Shown: positions 53,740 to 62,687 of the stretch, in pieces
How the letters are laid out: each line of letters starts with the position of its first letter
Position numbering within the stretch: position 1 is the stretch's first letter
Source: Fodinibacter sp963811825
Lineage (GTDB): Bacteria; Actinomycetota; Actinomycetes; Actinomycetales; Dermatophilaceae
Assembly: GCA_963811825.1 (NCBI GenBank)
Contig: CAWESS010000036.1
Location: 434,001 to 498,000, forward strand
DNA length: 64,000 bases
Direction of reading: 5' to 3'
Program-made: the position numbers and the translations under genes
The notes under the pieces: model-generated
Told to the model about the DNA's origin: nothing
What the model saw: only the letters and a program-made list of their open reading frames with translations
Database searches by the model: none

Positions 53740-54658
53740 ATGTCGACGACTGTCCGGGCCCACGCCGAGCCCACCCTCACCTTCCTCGATCAGGAGCACC
53801 CCCGTGGCACACCAGCCGTTCCACCTGCCGGCCAGGCAGGCCCTCTTCTCCACCGACACCTCCCCTGACGCCCCGCCCGACGGCGAGCGCTGGTCCACCT
53901 GGGACGGCGCCACCCACGGGCCGAAACCCCGCCCGACCTGGGTCATCACCGACCTCGGGGCCGTCGAGAGCGACCTCGGCGTCCTCAAGACCGGCAAGGA
54001 AGCCGACGTCCACGTCCTGCGCCGCTGGGTCCCGGGCACCGACCGGGTGAGCACGATGGCCGCCAAGCGGTACCGCAACGGCGACCACCGCCTCTTCCAC
54101 CGCGACGCCGGCTACCTCGAGGGCCGGCGCGTGCGCAAGAGCCGCGAGATGCGGGCGATGGCCACCCGCACCGAGTTCGGCAAGCAGCTCATCTCCGGTC
54201 AGTGGGCCGCAGCCGAGTTCGCCGCCCTGGGCAGCCTCTGGGACCTCGGGCTGCCCGTGCCCTACCCCGTGCAGCTCGACGAGACCGAGATGCTGATGGA
54301 GTTCGTCGGCGACACCAGCGGTGCGGCAGCCGTGGCCGCGCCCCGGCTCGTGTCGACCAGGCCCGCCCCGGACCTGCTCGCCGAGCTCTTCGAGCAGCTG
54401 CGCACGGCCATGCTCACCCTCGCGCACCACGGGTGGGCCCACGGCGACCTCTCGCCCTACAACGTGCTGCTCCACGACGACCAGCTCGTCCTCATCGACT
54501 GGCCGCAGATCGTCGACGTCATCGGCAACCCCCAGGGCTTCGACTTCCTGGCCCGCGACGCCACGACCATGGCCACCTGGTTCGCCCGCCGCGGTCTCGA
54601 CGTCGACGCGGGGCAGTTCGTCGGGGACCTCGTGGCGGAGGCGACGACCCGGTTCTGA
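53740..54658 (+). CDS. RIO1-like serine protein kinase (one frameshift as assembled)
   Basis: The kinase part contains LGVLKTGKEADVHVLRRW (ATP-binding lysine region), MAAKRYRNGDHRLFHRD, LMEFVGD, the catalytic loop HGWAHGDLSPYNVLLHDD and the metal-binding LIDWPQIVD, all RIO-family features. The kinase frame starts at a GTG at 53804. An ATG at 53740 with a strong GAAGGAGG site heads the neighbouring frame (STTVRAHAEPTLTFLDQEHP) and joins it if one C is removed from the CCCCC run at 53799-53803; 919 nt minus one gives 306 codons. The first reading keeps a 284-residue protein. The target is unknown. Confidence 0.8.
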
Positions 54659-54724
54659 GGCGCGCGGACGGCATACGATCACGCCGTATGCCGTCCGCTC
54701 CGCTCAACGCTCGCCGCCCCCACC

Positions 54725-55729
54725 GTGCCCGACCCGATGGACGCCCCGGCGATCCGCTGGGGTGTGCTCGCCCCGGGCGGGATCGCCAACACCTTCGCGG
54801 ATGCCGTGGCCACCGGCACGCGCTCACGCGTCGTCGCGTGCGGCTCGCGGTCGGTGGAGCGGGCCCAGGAGTTCGCGCAGCGCCACGGGGTCGAGCGCGC
54901 CCACGGGTCGTACGCCGACCTCGTCGCCGACCCCGACGTGGATGCCGTGTACGTCGCCAGCCCGCACAGCGAGCACCGCGAGCACGCGATCCTCGCGCTG
55001 CGCGCGGGCAAGCCGGTGCTCGTGGAGAAGGCGTTCACCCGCAGCCTGCGCGAGGCCGAGGACGTCTTCGCCGCGGCCGAGGCGGGCGGGCTGCTCGCGG
55101 CCGAGGCCATGTGGAGCCGCTACCTCCCGCACTACGACGTCATCGCCCGCACCGTCGCCGCCGGCACGCTCGGCGACGTCGTGGTCGTCGAGGCCGACCA
55201 CGGGCAGCTGCTGTGGCCCGACGGCCCGGCCCGGCTCGCGCAGCCCGAGCTGGCCGGCGGGGCACTGCTCGACCTCGGGGTGTACCCGATCTCGTTCGCC
55301 GACCACGTGCTCGGCGGGCTGCACGACCTGCAGGCTCGCGCGGTCCTCACCGACCTCGGGGTCGACGCGACGACCACGGTCGACGCCCGGGGCCCGGCCG
55401 GCGAGATCGCGCGGTTGTGGTGCTCGATGGCTGCCGCCACGGCCTGCCCCGCCCGCGTCGTCGGCACCGCAGCCCGTCTCGAGGTGTCCGGCCGCTTCTA
55501 CGAGGTCGACAGCCGCGTGCGGCTCATCGGCTCGGACGAGAGCGTGCTCGACGAGTTCGTCTCACCCGTGCGCGACCACGGCTTCCGGTTCGAGGCCGCG
55601 GAGGTCGCGCGGGCCCTGGCCGAGGGCCGCACCCAGACGTGGTCGATGCCGTGGGACGCGACCCGACGCGTCCTGGCCGCGATGGACGAGACGCGTCGCC
55701 AGGTCGGGGTCGTCTACCCCGGCGAGTGA
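54725..55729 (+). CDS. Gfo/Idh/MocA family oxidoreductase
   Basis: This 334-residue NAD(P)-dependent enzyme has an N-terminal Rossmann domain (IRWGVLAPGGIANTFADAV, VVACGSRSVERAQEFA) and the family's AVYVASPHSEHREHAILAL and KPVLVEKAFT, where the Lys of EK is catalytic. The C-terminal domain contains LDLGVYPISFADHVLG with the conserved Asp-x-Gly-x-Tyr. It is similar to trans-1,2-dihydrobenzene-1,2-diol dehydrogenase-type members. It starts at GTG 54725 or ATG 54737. Confidence 0.88.
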   Translation: MPDPMDAPAIRWGVLAPGGIANTFADAVATGTRSRVVACGSRSVERAQEFAQRHGVERAHGSYADLVADPDVDAVYVASPHSEHREHAILALRAGKPVLVEKAFTRSLREAEDVFAAAEAGGLLAAEAMWSRYLPHYDVIARTVAAGTLGDVVVVEADHGQLLWPDGPARLAQPELAGGALLDLGVYPISFADHVLGGLHDLQARAVLTDLGVDATTTVDARGPAGEIARLWCSMAAATACPARVVGTAARLEVSGRFYEVDSRVRLIGSDESVLDEFVSPVRDHGFRFEAAEVARALAEGRTQTWSMPWDATRRVLAAMDETRRQVGVVYPGE

Positions 55730-55757
55730 CGCCGCGCCGGAGGGCTTGCCCCGGGAA

Positions 55758-55860
55758 CTTCCCCGCCATCGCTGGGATGGCGGAGAAGATGGATCAAGGC
55801 GGGGAAATCTCCGCCACGGGTGAATTTCTGCGCCGTCACTGCGACGGCGGAGAAATTCAC
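55758..55860. terminator. Pair of hairpins between convergent genes
   Basis: Hairpin 1 pairs 55758-55770 with 55776-55788 (12 of 13). Hairpin 2 pairs GTGAATTTCTGCGCCGTC (55820-55837) with 55843-55860 (17 of 18). A third short stem, GGCGG/CCGCC, lies between. They share the word CGGAGAA. They stand between the oxidoreductase and L,D-transpeptidase 3' ends, so a bidirectional terminator is likely, though repeated-element origin is possible. Confidence 0.7.
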
Positions 55861-55904
55861 CGCGCCCGAGCCGCCTGGGTCTCACCGCCCTGGTCCGGAG
55901 GCGG

Positions 55905-56924
55905 TCAGCGGACGACGACCCGGCTCCCGATGGGCATGAGGTCCTTGGCCCAGATCATGTTGATCGCCGCGTTGCTGAGGCGCGCGCACCCGTGGGAGGC
56001 CGGCCAGGGCGGGATGTTCGGCGAACCGTGCACCGCGATGCCGCGGTGGAAGAACCGCGGCCGCCACAGCTCGCCCAGCGAGTTGGTCAGCGGGCCGTCG
56101 ACGCCGCGGTAGACCGTGAAGCTGCCCTTCGGCGTGACCGCGATGGCCGGGTTGCCGGAGGTCGAGGTGTACCTCTCACGGTTGCCGGTCGAGGTGTTGA
56201 GGATGGTCTGCACCGTGCCACCACGCACGACGAGCAGCAGCTGGCGGTCGAGGACGATCTCGACCCCGTTGCCGGACAACGTCGCCCGCGGCCGGATGCC
56301 GTCAGCCAGCGCCTTCGCCGTCTTCGGCCCGACGGTCCCGTCCCGGGAGATGCCGGCCGCCTTCTGCAGCGCGTAGACGGCCTGCTGGGTCAAGGACCCG
56401 AAGTTGCCGTCGGGCTCACCGAGCCAGTAACCCAGGTCGCTCAGCCGCTGCTGCAGGGCGAGCACCTTGGGCCCGCGGTCGCCGTACTTCAGGGTGGTGC
56501 GCGGCTTCGGGGAGGGGGTGGCCGTGGGGCTCGCCTTCGCGGAGGGCTTCGTGGCCGGCTTCGGGGACGTCGTCGCCGAGGGCTGCGGGCTGACCGCCGC
56601 GGTGGCCGCCGGCGTCGGTGTCGGCGTGGCCGTGCGACTCGGGGTCGGGGTGGGCGTCGGCGGGGTCGTCGTCGACGACGGGGACGAAGTGCTCGACGAC
56701 AGGTTCGGCGTCGGGGTGACCGAGGGCGCGGGGGCTGCAACCGTCACCGATGGCGCCGCGGTGGTCGTCGCCGTCGGCCCACCCGCGACGTCGGAGGCCC
56801 CGGGCGACGGCGATGTGCCCGATGACCACGGGGCACCCACACCCGCGCACCCGGCCAGCACGGCAGCCGCGCTCAGGGCGACCGCCAGCACCCTGCCGGT
56901 GCGCGCGCTCGGGCGACCGCTCAT
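55905..56924 (-). CDS. L,D-transpeptidase lipoprotein with peptidoglycan-binding domain
   Basis: This 339-residue protein has a signal peptide ending in the lipobox LAGC, so it is probably lipid-anchored. A long Thr/Pro/Ser linker (about residues 35-140) crosses the wall. A PG_binding_1 domain (YGDRGPKVLALQQRLSDLGY to GISRDGTVGPKTAKAL) precedes the YkuD catalytic domain with IAVHGSPNIPPWPASHGCARL, which holds the catalytic His and Cys. It makes 3-3 cross-links or attaches proteins to peptidoglycan. Confidence 0.92.
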   Translation of the reverse strand: MSGRPSARTGRVLAVALSAAAVLAGCAGVGAPWSSGTSPSPGASDVAGGPTATTTAAPSVTVAAPAPSVTPTPNLSSSTSSPSSTTTPPTPTPTPSRTATPTPTPAATAAVSPQPSATTSPKPATKPSAKASPTATPSPKPRTTLKYGDRGPKVLALQQRLSDLGYWLGEPDGNFGSLTQQAVYALQKAAGISRDGTVGPKTAKALADGIRPRATLSGNGVEIVLDRQLLLVVRGGTVQTILNTSTGNRERYTSTSGNPAIAVTPKGSFTVYRGVDGPLTNSLGELWRPRFFHRGIAVHGSPNIPPWPASHGCARLSNAAINMIWAKDLMPIGSRVVVR

Positions 56925-57049
56925 CGCTTGCTCCTGACGTGCAGGCTCCTCGGACCCTGCACATCATCCACCACCGATGCCACCGAACGGTGGAAGGCGC
57001 CGCCACGGCGCCACGCGGTCACGACACCTCGCCAGTGGTGGGCGTGGCC

Positions 57050-57922
57050 TCAGTCGCGGGCGCGGATGGCCTCGTCGGTCGCGATCACCTGTCGGGCGAT
57101 CTCGACGTGCAGGTGCTCGACCATCCGTCCCCGGTGCGTGACCACGCCACGTCCGGCGCCCTCTTCCCAGGCCGCGACGATGTCGCGGGCGTCCTGCACC
57201 TCGGCCTCCGAGGGCGCGAAGACCTCGTTGCACGGCCCCACCTGCCCGGGGTGGATGAGCGTCTTGCCGTCGAACCCCATGTCGCGGCCCTGACGGCACT
57301 CCGCCATGAACCCGTCGAGGTCGACGACGTCGTTGTAGACACCGTCGAGGATGGCCACGCCGGCCCGCCGCGCCGCGAGCAGCGCCAGCGAGAGCGCCGT
57401 CAGCAGCGGGGCACGCCCCGGCACGTGCCGGGCGCCGAGCTCCTTGACGAGGTCGTTGGTGCCGATGACCAGCACGGCCAGGCGCGGGGACGCGTCCGCT
57501 ATCCCGCCCACGCCGAGCACCGCCCGCGGCGTCTCGACCATCGCCCAGAGCCGGGTGTGCTCCGGCGCCCCGTGCCGCTCCATCGCCGCCACGAGCTCGA
57601 GCACCTCCTGCGCCGAGTCGACCTTCGGCACGACGATGCCGTCCGGTCCGGCGGCGCACGCAGCGGCGAGGTCGTCGTCGTGCCACTGGGTGCCGCTGGC
57701 ATTGATGCGGATCGTCACCTCGCGCTGCCCGTAGTCACCCGACCTGGCTGCGGCACAGGCATTCTCGCGGGCAGCCACCTTGTGGTCGGGGGCCACGGCA
57801 TCCTCGAGGTCGAGGATCAGCCCGTCGACCGGCAGCGTCTTGGCCTTCTCGAGGGCGCGCTCGTTGCTGCTCGGCATGTAGAGCACCGAACGACGCGGCC
57901 GGTACGCCGTGACGGCGGTCAT
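57050..57922 (-). CDS. HpcH/HpaI-type CoA-ester lyase (CitE-like), paralogue 1
   Basis: This 290-residue TIM-barrel enzyme begins RRSVLYMPSSNERALEKA and has GLILDLEDAVAPDHK, VTIRINASGTQWHDDDL, GIVVPKVDSAQEVLEL, AMVETPRAVLGV and KTLIHPGQVGPCNEVFAPS, all of the citrate lyase beta/malyl-CoA lyase family. The metal ligands are the Glu in ETPRAV and the Asp in LDLEDA. Without citrate lyase alpha and gamma subunits it probably cleaves or forms a beta-hydroxyacyl-CoA. Its ATG overlaps the stop of the second lyase gene (TGATG). Confidence 0.9.
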   Translation of the reverse strand: MTAVTAYRPRRSVLYMPSSNERALEKAKTLPVDGLILDLEDAVAPDHKVAARENACAAARSGDYGQREVTIRINASGTQWHDDDLAAACAAGPDGIVVPKVDSAQEVLELVAAMERHGAPEHTRLWAMVETPRAVLGVGGIADASPRLAVLVIGTNDLVKELGARHVPGRAPLLTALSLALLAARRAGVAILDGVYNDVVDLDGFMAECRQGRDMGFDGKTLIHPGQVGPCNEVFAPSEAEVQDARDIVAAWEEGAGRGVVTHRGRMVEHLHVEIARQVIATDEAIRARD

Positions 57923-59004
57923 CAGCGGTCCCCACCGTTCGCAGTGGCCGCGTCCTCGGCGTACAACGCGGCGAGCTCGGGGTCGTTGGCCGAGAGCCGG
58001 TCGGCGAGCTCGAGGATGACCAGGCACTGTTTCAGGCTCGCGTCGTCCTCCATCTTCCCGTCGAGCATCACCGCGCCCGTCCCGTCGCCCATGGCCTCCT
58101 TGACCCGGCGCGCGTGCGCGACGTCCTGCGCGCTGGGGCTGAAGACCGACTTGGCGATGGCGATCTGCGCGGGGTGCAGGGTCCACGTCCCGACGCAGCC
58201 GAGGAGGAACGCGTTGCGGAACTGGTCCTCGCACGCGACGACGTCGGCGATGTCCCCGAACGGCCCGTAGTACGGGAAGATCCCGTGCATCGCACACGCA
58301 TCGACCATGCGGGCGATCGTGTAGTGCCACAGGTCCTGCTGGAAGGTCGCACGCTCCCCCGCGATGTCCCCACCGACCGGGTCCGCGCGCACGAGGTAGC
58401 CGGGGTGACCGCCACCCACCCGGGTCGTCTTCATCCGGCGGTCGGCCGCGAGGTCGGCGGGCCCGAGGCTGATGCCCTGCATCCGGGGGCTCGCGCCCGC
58501 GATCTCCTCGACGTCGGCGACGCCGCGAGCCGTCTCGAGGATCGCGTGGACGAGGATCGGCCGGGTCAGCCCCGCCTTCGCCTCGAGCTGGGCGAGCAGC
58601 CGGTCGACGTAGTGGATGTCCTCGGGGCCCTGGACCTTCGGCACCATGACGACGTCGAGGCGGTCACCCACCTCGGTGACGAGGGTCGTGAGGTCGTCGA
58701 GCACCCACGGCGAGTCCAGGGAGTTGATCCGCGTCCAGAGCTGGGTGTGCTCACCGAAGTCGGTGGCGCGGGCGATCTCGACGAGACCGGCGCGCGCGGC
58801 ATCCTTGTTCTCCGCCTTGACGGCATCCTCGAGGTTGCCCAGCAGGACGTCGACCGTGCCCACGAGCTGGGGCACCTTGGCCGCCATCCGCGGGTTGCTG
58901 GGGTCGAAGAAGTGGATCATCCGGCTCGGCCGCGCCGGCACCTCCCGCACGGGCAGGGGTGCGCCCACCGCGAGGGGCGTGAAGAAGTCCTTGGCGCTGC
59001 GCAT
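57922..59004 (-). CDS. HpcH/HpaI-type CoA-ester lyase (malyl-CoA lyase-like), paralogue 2
   Basis: This 360-residue enzyme is longer than paralogue 1. It has MIHFFDPSNPRMAAKVPQLV, GNLEDAVKAENKDAAR, LWTRINSLDSPWVLDDL, VVMVPKVQGPEDIHYVD, HAILETARGVADVEEIA and GISLGPADLAADRRMKT, the pattern of Mcl1-type (malyl-/methylmalyl-CoA) lyases. It lies first in a two-gene unit, overlapping paralogue 1 by one base. The pair probably processes a CoA thioester in the same pathway. Confidence 0.88.
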   Translation of the reverse strand: MRSAKDFFTPLAVGAPLPVREVPARPSRMIHFFDPSNPRMAAKVPQLVGTVDVLLGNLEDAVKAENKDAARAGLVEIARATDFGEHTQLWTRINSLDSPWVLDDLTTLVTEVGDRLDVVMVPKVQGPEDIHYVDRLLAQLEAKAGLTRPILVHAILETARGVADVEEIAGASPRMQGISLGPADLAADRRMKTTRVGGGHPGYLVRADPVGGDIAGERATFQQDLWHYTIARMVDACAMHGIFPYYGPFGDIADVVACEDQFRNAFLLGCVGTWTLHPAQIAIAKSVFSPSAQDVAHARRVKEAMGDGTGAVMLDGKMEDDASLKQCLVILELADRLSANDPELAALYAEDAATANGGDR

Positions 59005-59094
59005 GCTGGGTCCCTTGTCCACGAGGTCGGGCGAGCGGGTCTGCGGGGACGCTAGCAGCGCCTGCCCACGGGGCGTTGTGAGAGAGTTCACGGT

Positions 59095-59658
59095 GTGACG
59101 GACGACGCCCCGACGCAGGCCCTCCCGGCCACCAACGTCACGCGTCTGATCCACGAGGCCGCGAGCAAGTCGGGCCTGATCTGGATCCGCGTCCCCGGAG
59201 CAGGCACCCACCCCGTGTGGCACGTCTGGCACGACGACGGGGACGAGCGCGGCACCGGGCCCGCGGCCTACGTCGTCTCCGGAGCCGGCGAGCAGAGCCT
59301 GCCCTGGCTGCCGGACGAGGTCGAGCTCGTCCTGCGCAGCAAGGACTCCGGCGGTCTGCTGCTCACGGTCCACGCGAGCGCCCAGGAGCTCACGCCCGCC
59401 GACGACGGTTGGGATGCCGCGGTGGAGGTGCTGCGGCCGGAGCGCCTCAACGCCGTCGGAGACACGGCGACACGGTGGGCGCAGGGGTGCACCATCCACG
59501 TCATCACCCCCCACGGACGGCTCGTCGAGGGTCCGGGCGCGTACACCTCGGACTCCGGAGTCGCCGCAGTCCGCCCCGCCGCCGGGACGACCGCGCGGTG
59601 GCGGCCATGGCACTGGCGCGGCCGCGCGGGAGCACGGCGCAACAGCCCGGCGACGTGA
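59095..59658 (+). CDS. Conserved actinobacterial hypothetical protein
   Basis: This 187-residue soluble protein begins with GTG and contains TNVTRLIHEAASKSGLIWIRVPG, HPVWHVWHDDGDERGTGPAAYVVSGAGEQSLPWLP and VELVLRSKDSGGLLLTVHASAQEL. It ends in a Trp/Arg-rich basic tail. It might be a pyridoxamine-oxidase-like split barrel, but I cannot show this. It lies 38 bp upstream of the MgtE-N/CBS gene, with which it probably forms a unit. Confidence 0.7.
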   Translation: MTDDAPTQALPATNVTRLIHEAASKSGLIWIRVPGAGTHPVWHVWHDDGDERGTGPAAYVVSGAGEQSLPWLPDEVELVLRSKDSGGLLLTVHASAQELTPADDGWDAAVEVLRPERLNAVGDTATRWAQGCTIHVITPHGRLVEGPGAYTSDSGVAAVRPAAGTTARWRPWHWRGRAGARRNSPAT

Positions 59659-59696
59659 TGCGCGGTCCCGGCGACCGGCCCCGATAGCCTGTCGCC

Positions 59697-60992
59697 GTGA
59701 GCACGCCGACCCGCGCCTTCGTCGGCCGCCTGACCGAGCTGAGCGTCTTCGACCCTCTCGGGGACCAGGTCGGCCGCGTTCGCGACGTCGTCGTGACGTT
59801 CAACGTCGCGCGCAGCCGCCCGCGGGTCATCGGCCTGGTCGTCGAGGTGGCCGGTCGCCGGCGCGTCTTCGTGCCGATGACCCGGGTCACCTCCGTCGAG
59901 GGTGGCCAGGTCATCACGACCGGGCTGGTCAACATGCGCCGCTTCGAGCAGCGCGGGAACGAGACCCTCGTGGTCGCCGAGCTCTTCGAGCGATCGGTGG
60001 AGGTGCGCACGGAGGAAGGCGCCCTCGTCGACGCCACCGTCGAGGACGTCGGCATCGAGCAGCACGGCTCCCGCGGCTGGAGCGTGGCCCGCGCCTTCGT
60101 GCGCACCGGAGCCCCCCGTGCCGGGCTCGGACGGCTGGCCCGCCGCCGCGGCGAGACCCGGCTCGTCGCCATCGAGGACGTCGTCGGGCTGCGCGAGTCC
60201 ACCGGCGCGCAGAGCGCGGCCCGCTTCGTCGAGGCCAACGAGGACCTCAAACCCGCCGACCTCGCCGAGGTCATCCACGACCTCTCCCCCCAGCGCCGAG
60301 GCGAGGTGGCCGCCGAGCTGAGCGACGAACGGCTCGCCGACGTCATCGAGGAGCTGCCCGAGGACGACCAGGTCGAGATCATCGCCGGACTGCCGATCGA
60401 CCGCGCCGCGGACGTCCTCGAGGCGATGGAGCCCGACGACGCCGCCGACCTGTTGGCCGAGCTGCCCAAGGAGCGCCAGGAGGAGCTGCTCGAGCGCATG
60501 GACGCCGACGAGGCCGCCGACCTGCGACGGCTGCTCACCTACGACGAGAACACCGCCGGCGGTCTCATGACGACCGAGCCGGTCATCCTCGGCCCCGAGG
60601 CCTCCATCGCCGAGGCGCTCGCCGTGGTGCGCCGACAGGAGCTGTCGACCGCACTGGCCTGCACCGTCTTCGTGTGCCGCTCCCCCCTGGAGACCCCCAC
60701 CGGGCGCTACCTCGGCATGGTCCACATCCAGCGCCTCCTGCGTGAGCCCCCGCACAACCCGGTGGGTGGCATCCTCGACAAGGACGTCGAGCCGCTGCTC
60801 CCGGACGCGACGCTGGGCCAGGTGACGCGCATGCTCGCGACCTACGACCTCGTCGGGGTCCCGGTCGTCGACGCCGAGGGCCACCTGCTCGGCGCGGTCA
60901 CCGTCGACGACGTGCTCGACCACATCCTCCCGGAGGACTGGCGCGAGGAGCGGCACGACAGCGTCACCCCGGAAGGGGCCACCCGTGGCTGA
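59697..60992 (+). CDS. MgtE N-domain and CBS-domain protein without membrane part
   Basis: This 431-residue soluble protein has a PRC-barrel-like N-terminus (FVGRLTELSVFDPLGDQVGRVRDVVV), then a MgtE intracellular N-domain of superhelical repeats (DLAEVIHDLSPQRRGEVAAELSDERLADVIEELPEDDQVEII) and two CBS domains (TAGGLMTTEPVILGPEASIAEAL, ILDKDVEPLLPDATLGQVTRML). The five-helix MgtE channel is missing. It may sense Mg2+ or adenine nucleotides and regulate a partner, for which the adjacent DUF1003 membrane protein is the obvious candidate. Its end overlaps that gene by 8 bp. Confidence 0.88.
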   Translation: MSTPTRAFVGRLTELSVFDPLGDQVGRVRDVVVTFNVARSRPRVIGLVVEVAGRRRVFVPMTRVTSVEGGQVITTGLVNMRRFEQRGNETLVVAELFERSVEVRTEEGALVDATVEDVGIEQHGSRGWSVARAFVRTGAPRAGLGRLARRRGETRLVAIEDVVGLRESTGAQSAARFVEANEDLKPADLAEVIHDLSPQRRGEVAAELSDERLADVIEELPEDDQVEIIAGLPIDRAADVLEAMEPDDAADLLAELPKERQEELLERMDADEAADLRRLLTYDENTAGGLMTTEPVILGPEASIAEALAVVRRQELSTALACTVFVCRSPLETPTGRYLGMVHIQRLLREPPHNPVGGILDKDVEPLLPDATLGQVTRMLATYDLVGVPVVDAEGHLLGAVTVDDVLDHILPEDWREERHDSVTPEGATRG

Positions 60993-61533
60993 GCGCGAGC
61001 GCCGCCCCCGCATCGACCAGCCCCGCGAGGGCGGCCGACGCTTCACCGTGCCGTCGGCCTTCACCGAGGAGGCCTTCGGCGTCGTCTCCGAGAAGTTCGC
61101 CCGCTACATGGGCACCCCGTACTTCCTCATCGGCATGACCCTGTTCGTGCTGATCTGGGTGGGCTGGAACTTCCTCGCACCGCCTGCCTCGCGCTTCGAC
61201 GAGTACCCGTTCATCTTCCTCACGCTCATGCTGAGCCTCCAGGCCTCGTACGCCGCACCCCTCATCCTGCTCGCGCAGAACCGCCAGGCCGACCGCGACC
61301 GCTTCGCCCTCGAGCAGGACCGCAGCCGCGACGAGCGCAACCTCGCCGACACCGAGTTCCTCACCCGCGAGGTCGCCGCCCTGCGGATCGCGATGCGCGA
61401 CCAGGCCACCCGCGACTTCGTGCGCAGCGAGCTGCGTGACCTCCTCGACGAGATGGAGGAGCGCGGGCTGGTCGTCACCCGCGCCGCCGAGCCCGAGGAG
61501 GGCCCGGTCCGCACGCCCGGATCGCCGACCTAG
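60985..61533 (+). CDS. DUF1003 membrane protein
   Basis: This 182-residue protein has two membrane helices (YFLIGMTLFVLIWVGWNFLA and FIFLTLMLSLQASYAAPLILLA) and a charged C-terminal helix (RQADRDRFALEQDRSRDERN). This is the DUF1003 layout. The function is unknown. It overlaps the MgtE-N/CBS gene and stands 10 bp upstream of mrp. Confidence 0.88.
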   Translation: MAERERRPRIDQPREGGRRFTVPSAFTEEAFGVVSEKFARYMGTPYFLIGMTLFVLIWVGWNFLAPPASRFDEYPFIFLTLMLSLQASYAAPLILLAQNRQADRDRFALEQDRSRDERNLADTEFLTREVAALRIAMRDQATRDFVRSELRDLLDEMEERGLVVTRAAEPEEGPVRTPGSPT

Positions 61534-61543
61534 ACTGGGGTCC

Positions 61544-62677
61544 ATGTCCCCCGTCAGTCCCGACGCCCTGCACGCTGCCCTCGAGACGGTCATCGACCCC
61601 GAGATCCGCAAGCCCGTCACCGAGCTCGGCATGGTCGAGAGCGTGGCGGCCGACGAGGCCGGCCACGTCGCCGTGACGATCCTGCTCACGATCGCCTCCT
61701 GCCCCCTCAAGGACACCCTGACCCGCGACACCACGGCCGCCCTGGAGAAGGTCGACGGCGTCACCGGCGTCACCGTGACCCTCGGGGTGATGAGCGACGA
61801 GCAGCGCGCCGGGCTCAAGACCATGCTGCGCGGCGGGGTCGCCGAGCGCGAGGTGCCCTTCGCCAGGGCCGGGTCCCTCACCAGGGTGTATGCCGTGGCC
61901 TCCGGCAAGGGCGGCGTCGGCAAGTCGTCGGTCACCGCCAACCTCGCGGCCTCCCTGGCCCAGCAGGGCCTGCGCGTCGGGGTCGTCGACGCCGACATCT
62001 ACGGCTTCTCGATCCCACGCATGCTCGGCGTCGAGGGGCGCCCGACGCAGGTCGACGACATGATCCTGCCGCCACTGGCGCACGACGTGAAGGTCATCTC
62101 GATCGGGATGTTCGTGCCGGGCAACCAGCCCGTCGTGTGGCGCGGCCCGATGCTGCACCGGGCGCTTCAGCAGTTCCTCGCCGACGTCTTCTGGGGCGAC
62201 CTCGACGTGCTGCTGCTCGACCTGCCCCCGGGCACCGGTGACATCGCCATCTCCACGGCCCAGCTCATCCCGAGCGCCGAGATCCTCGTCGTCACGACCC
62301 CGCAGCAGGCCGCGGCCGAGGTGGCCGAGCGAGCCGGCGCCATCGCACTCCAGACGCACCAGCGGGTGGCCGGGGTCATCGAGAACATGAGCTGGCTCGA
62401 GCTCCCCGACGGCAGCCGTCAGGAGATCTTCGGTTCCGGCGGCGGCCGGGAGGTCGCCGACTCCCTGACCCGGGCGATCGGCTCGGAGGTGCCGCTCCTG
62501 GGTCAGATCCCGCTCGACACCCGCCTGCGCATCGGCGCCGACGAGGGGATGCCGGTCGTGCTCGGTGAGCCCGACAGCCCGGCCGCCGTGGCGCTGCGCG
62601 GGATCGCCCGAGGGCTCGCAACCCGCTCGCGTGGTCTCGCCGGCCGCTCGCTGGGCCTCACCCCCGCCGGTCGCTGA
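61544..62677 (+). CDS. mrp: Mrp/ApbC iron-sulfur cluster carrier ATPase
   Basis: This 377-residue P-loop NTPase carries Fe-S clusters to apoproteins. The N-terminal DUF59/MIP18 domain (ETVIDPEIRKPVTELGMVESV, IASCPLKDTL) precedes the ATPase with Walker A ASGKGGVGKSSVTANLA, VGVVDADIYGFSIP and LLLDLPPGTGDIAI. The CxxC of classical Mrp is not obvious in the C-terminal part, where ENMSWLELPDGS replaces the usual ENMS-x-F-x-C. The start is ATG 61544. Confidence 0.92.
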   Translation: MSPVSPDALHAALETVIDPEIRKPVTELGMVESVAADEAGHVAVTILLTIASCPLKDTLTRDTTAALEKVDGVTGVTVTLGVMSDEQRAGLKTMLRGGVAEREVPFARAGSLTRVYAVASGKGGVGKSSVTANLAASLAQQGLRVGVVDADIYGFSIPRMLGVEGRPTQVDDMILPPLAHDVKVISIGMFVPGNQPVVWRGPMLHRALQQFLADVFWGDLDVLLLDLPPGTGDIAISTAQLIPSAEILVVTTPQQAAAEVAERAGAIALQTHQRVAGVIENMSWLELPDGSRQEIFGSGGGREVADSLTRAIGSEVPLLGQIPLDTRLRIGADEGMPVVLGEPDSPAAVALRGIARGLATRSRGLAGRSLGLTPAGR

Positions 62678-62687
62678 ACCGGCTCGG

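Noticed and set aside
53740..53868. Upstream regulatory peptide of 42 codons before the RIO-like kinase
   Set aside because: It is possible, but removal of one C from a CCCCC run fuses it to the kinase frame and matches the +1 pattern seen in seven other genes, so a single protein is more likely.
57050..57922. Citrate lyase beta subunit
   Set aside because: The alpha and gamma subunits and the prosthetic-group genes are missing, and a second lyase of the malyl-CoA type is coupled to it.
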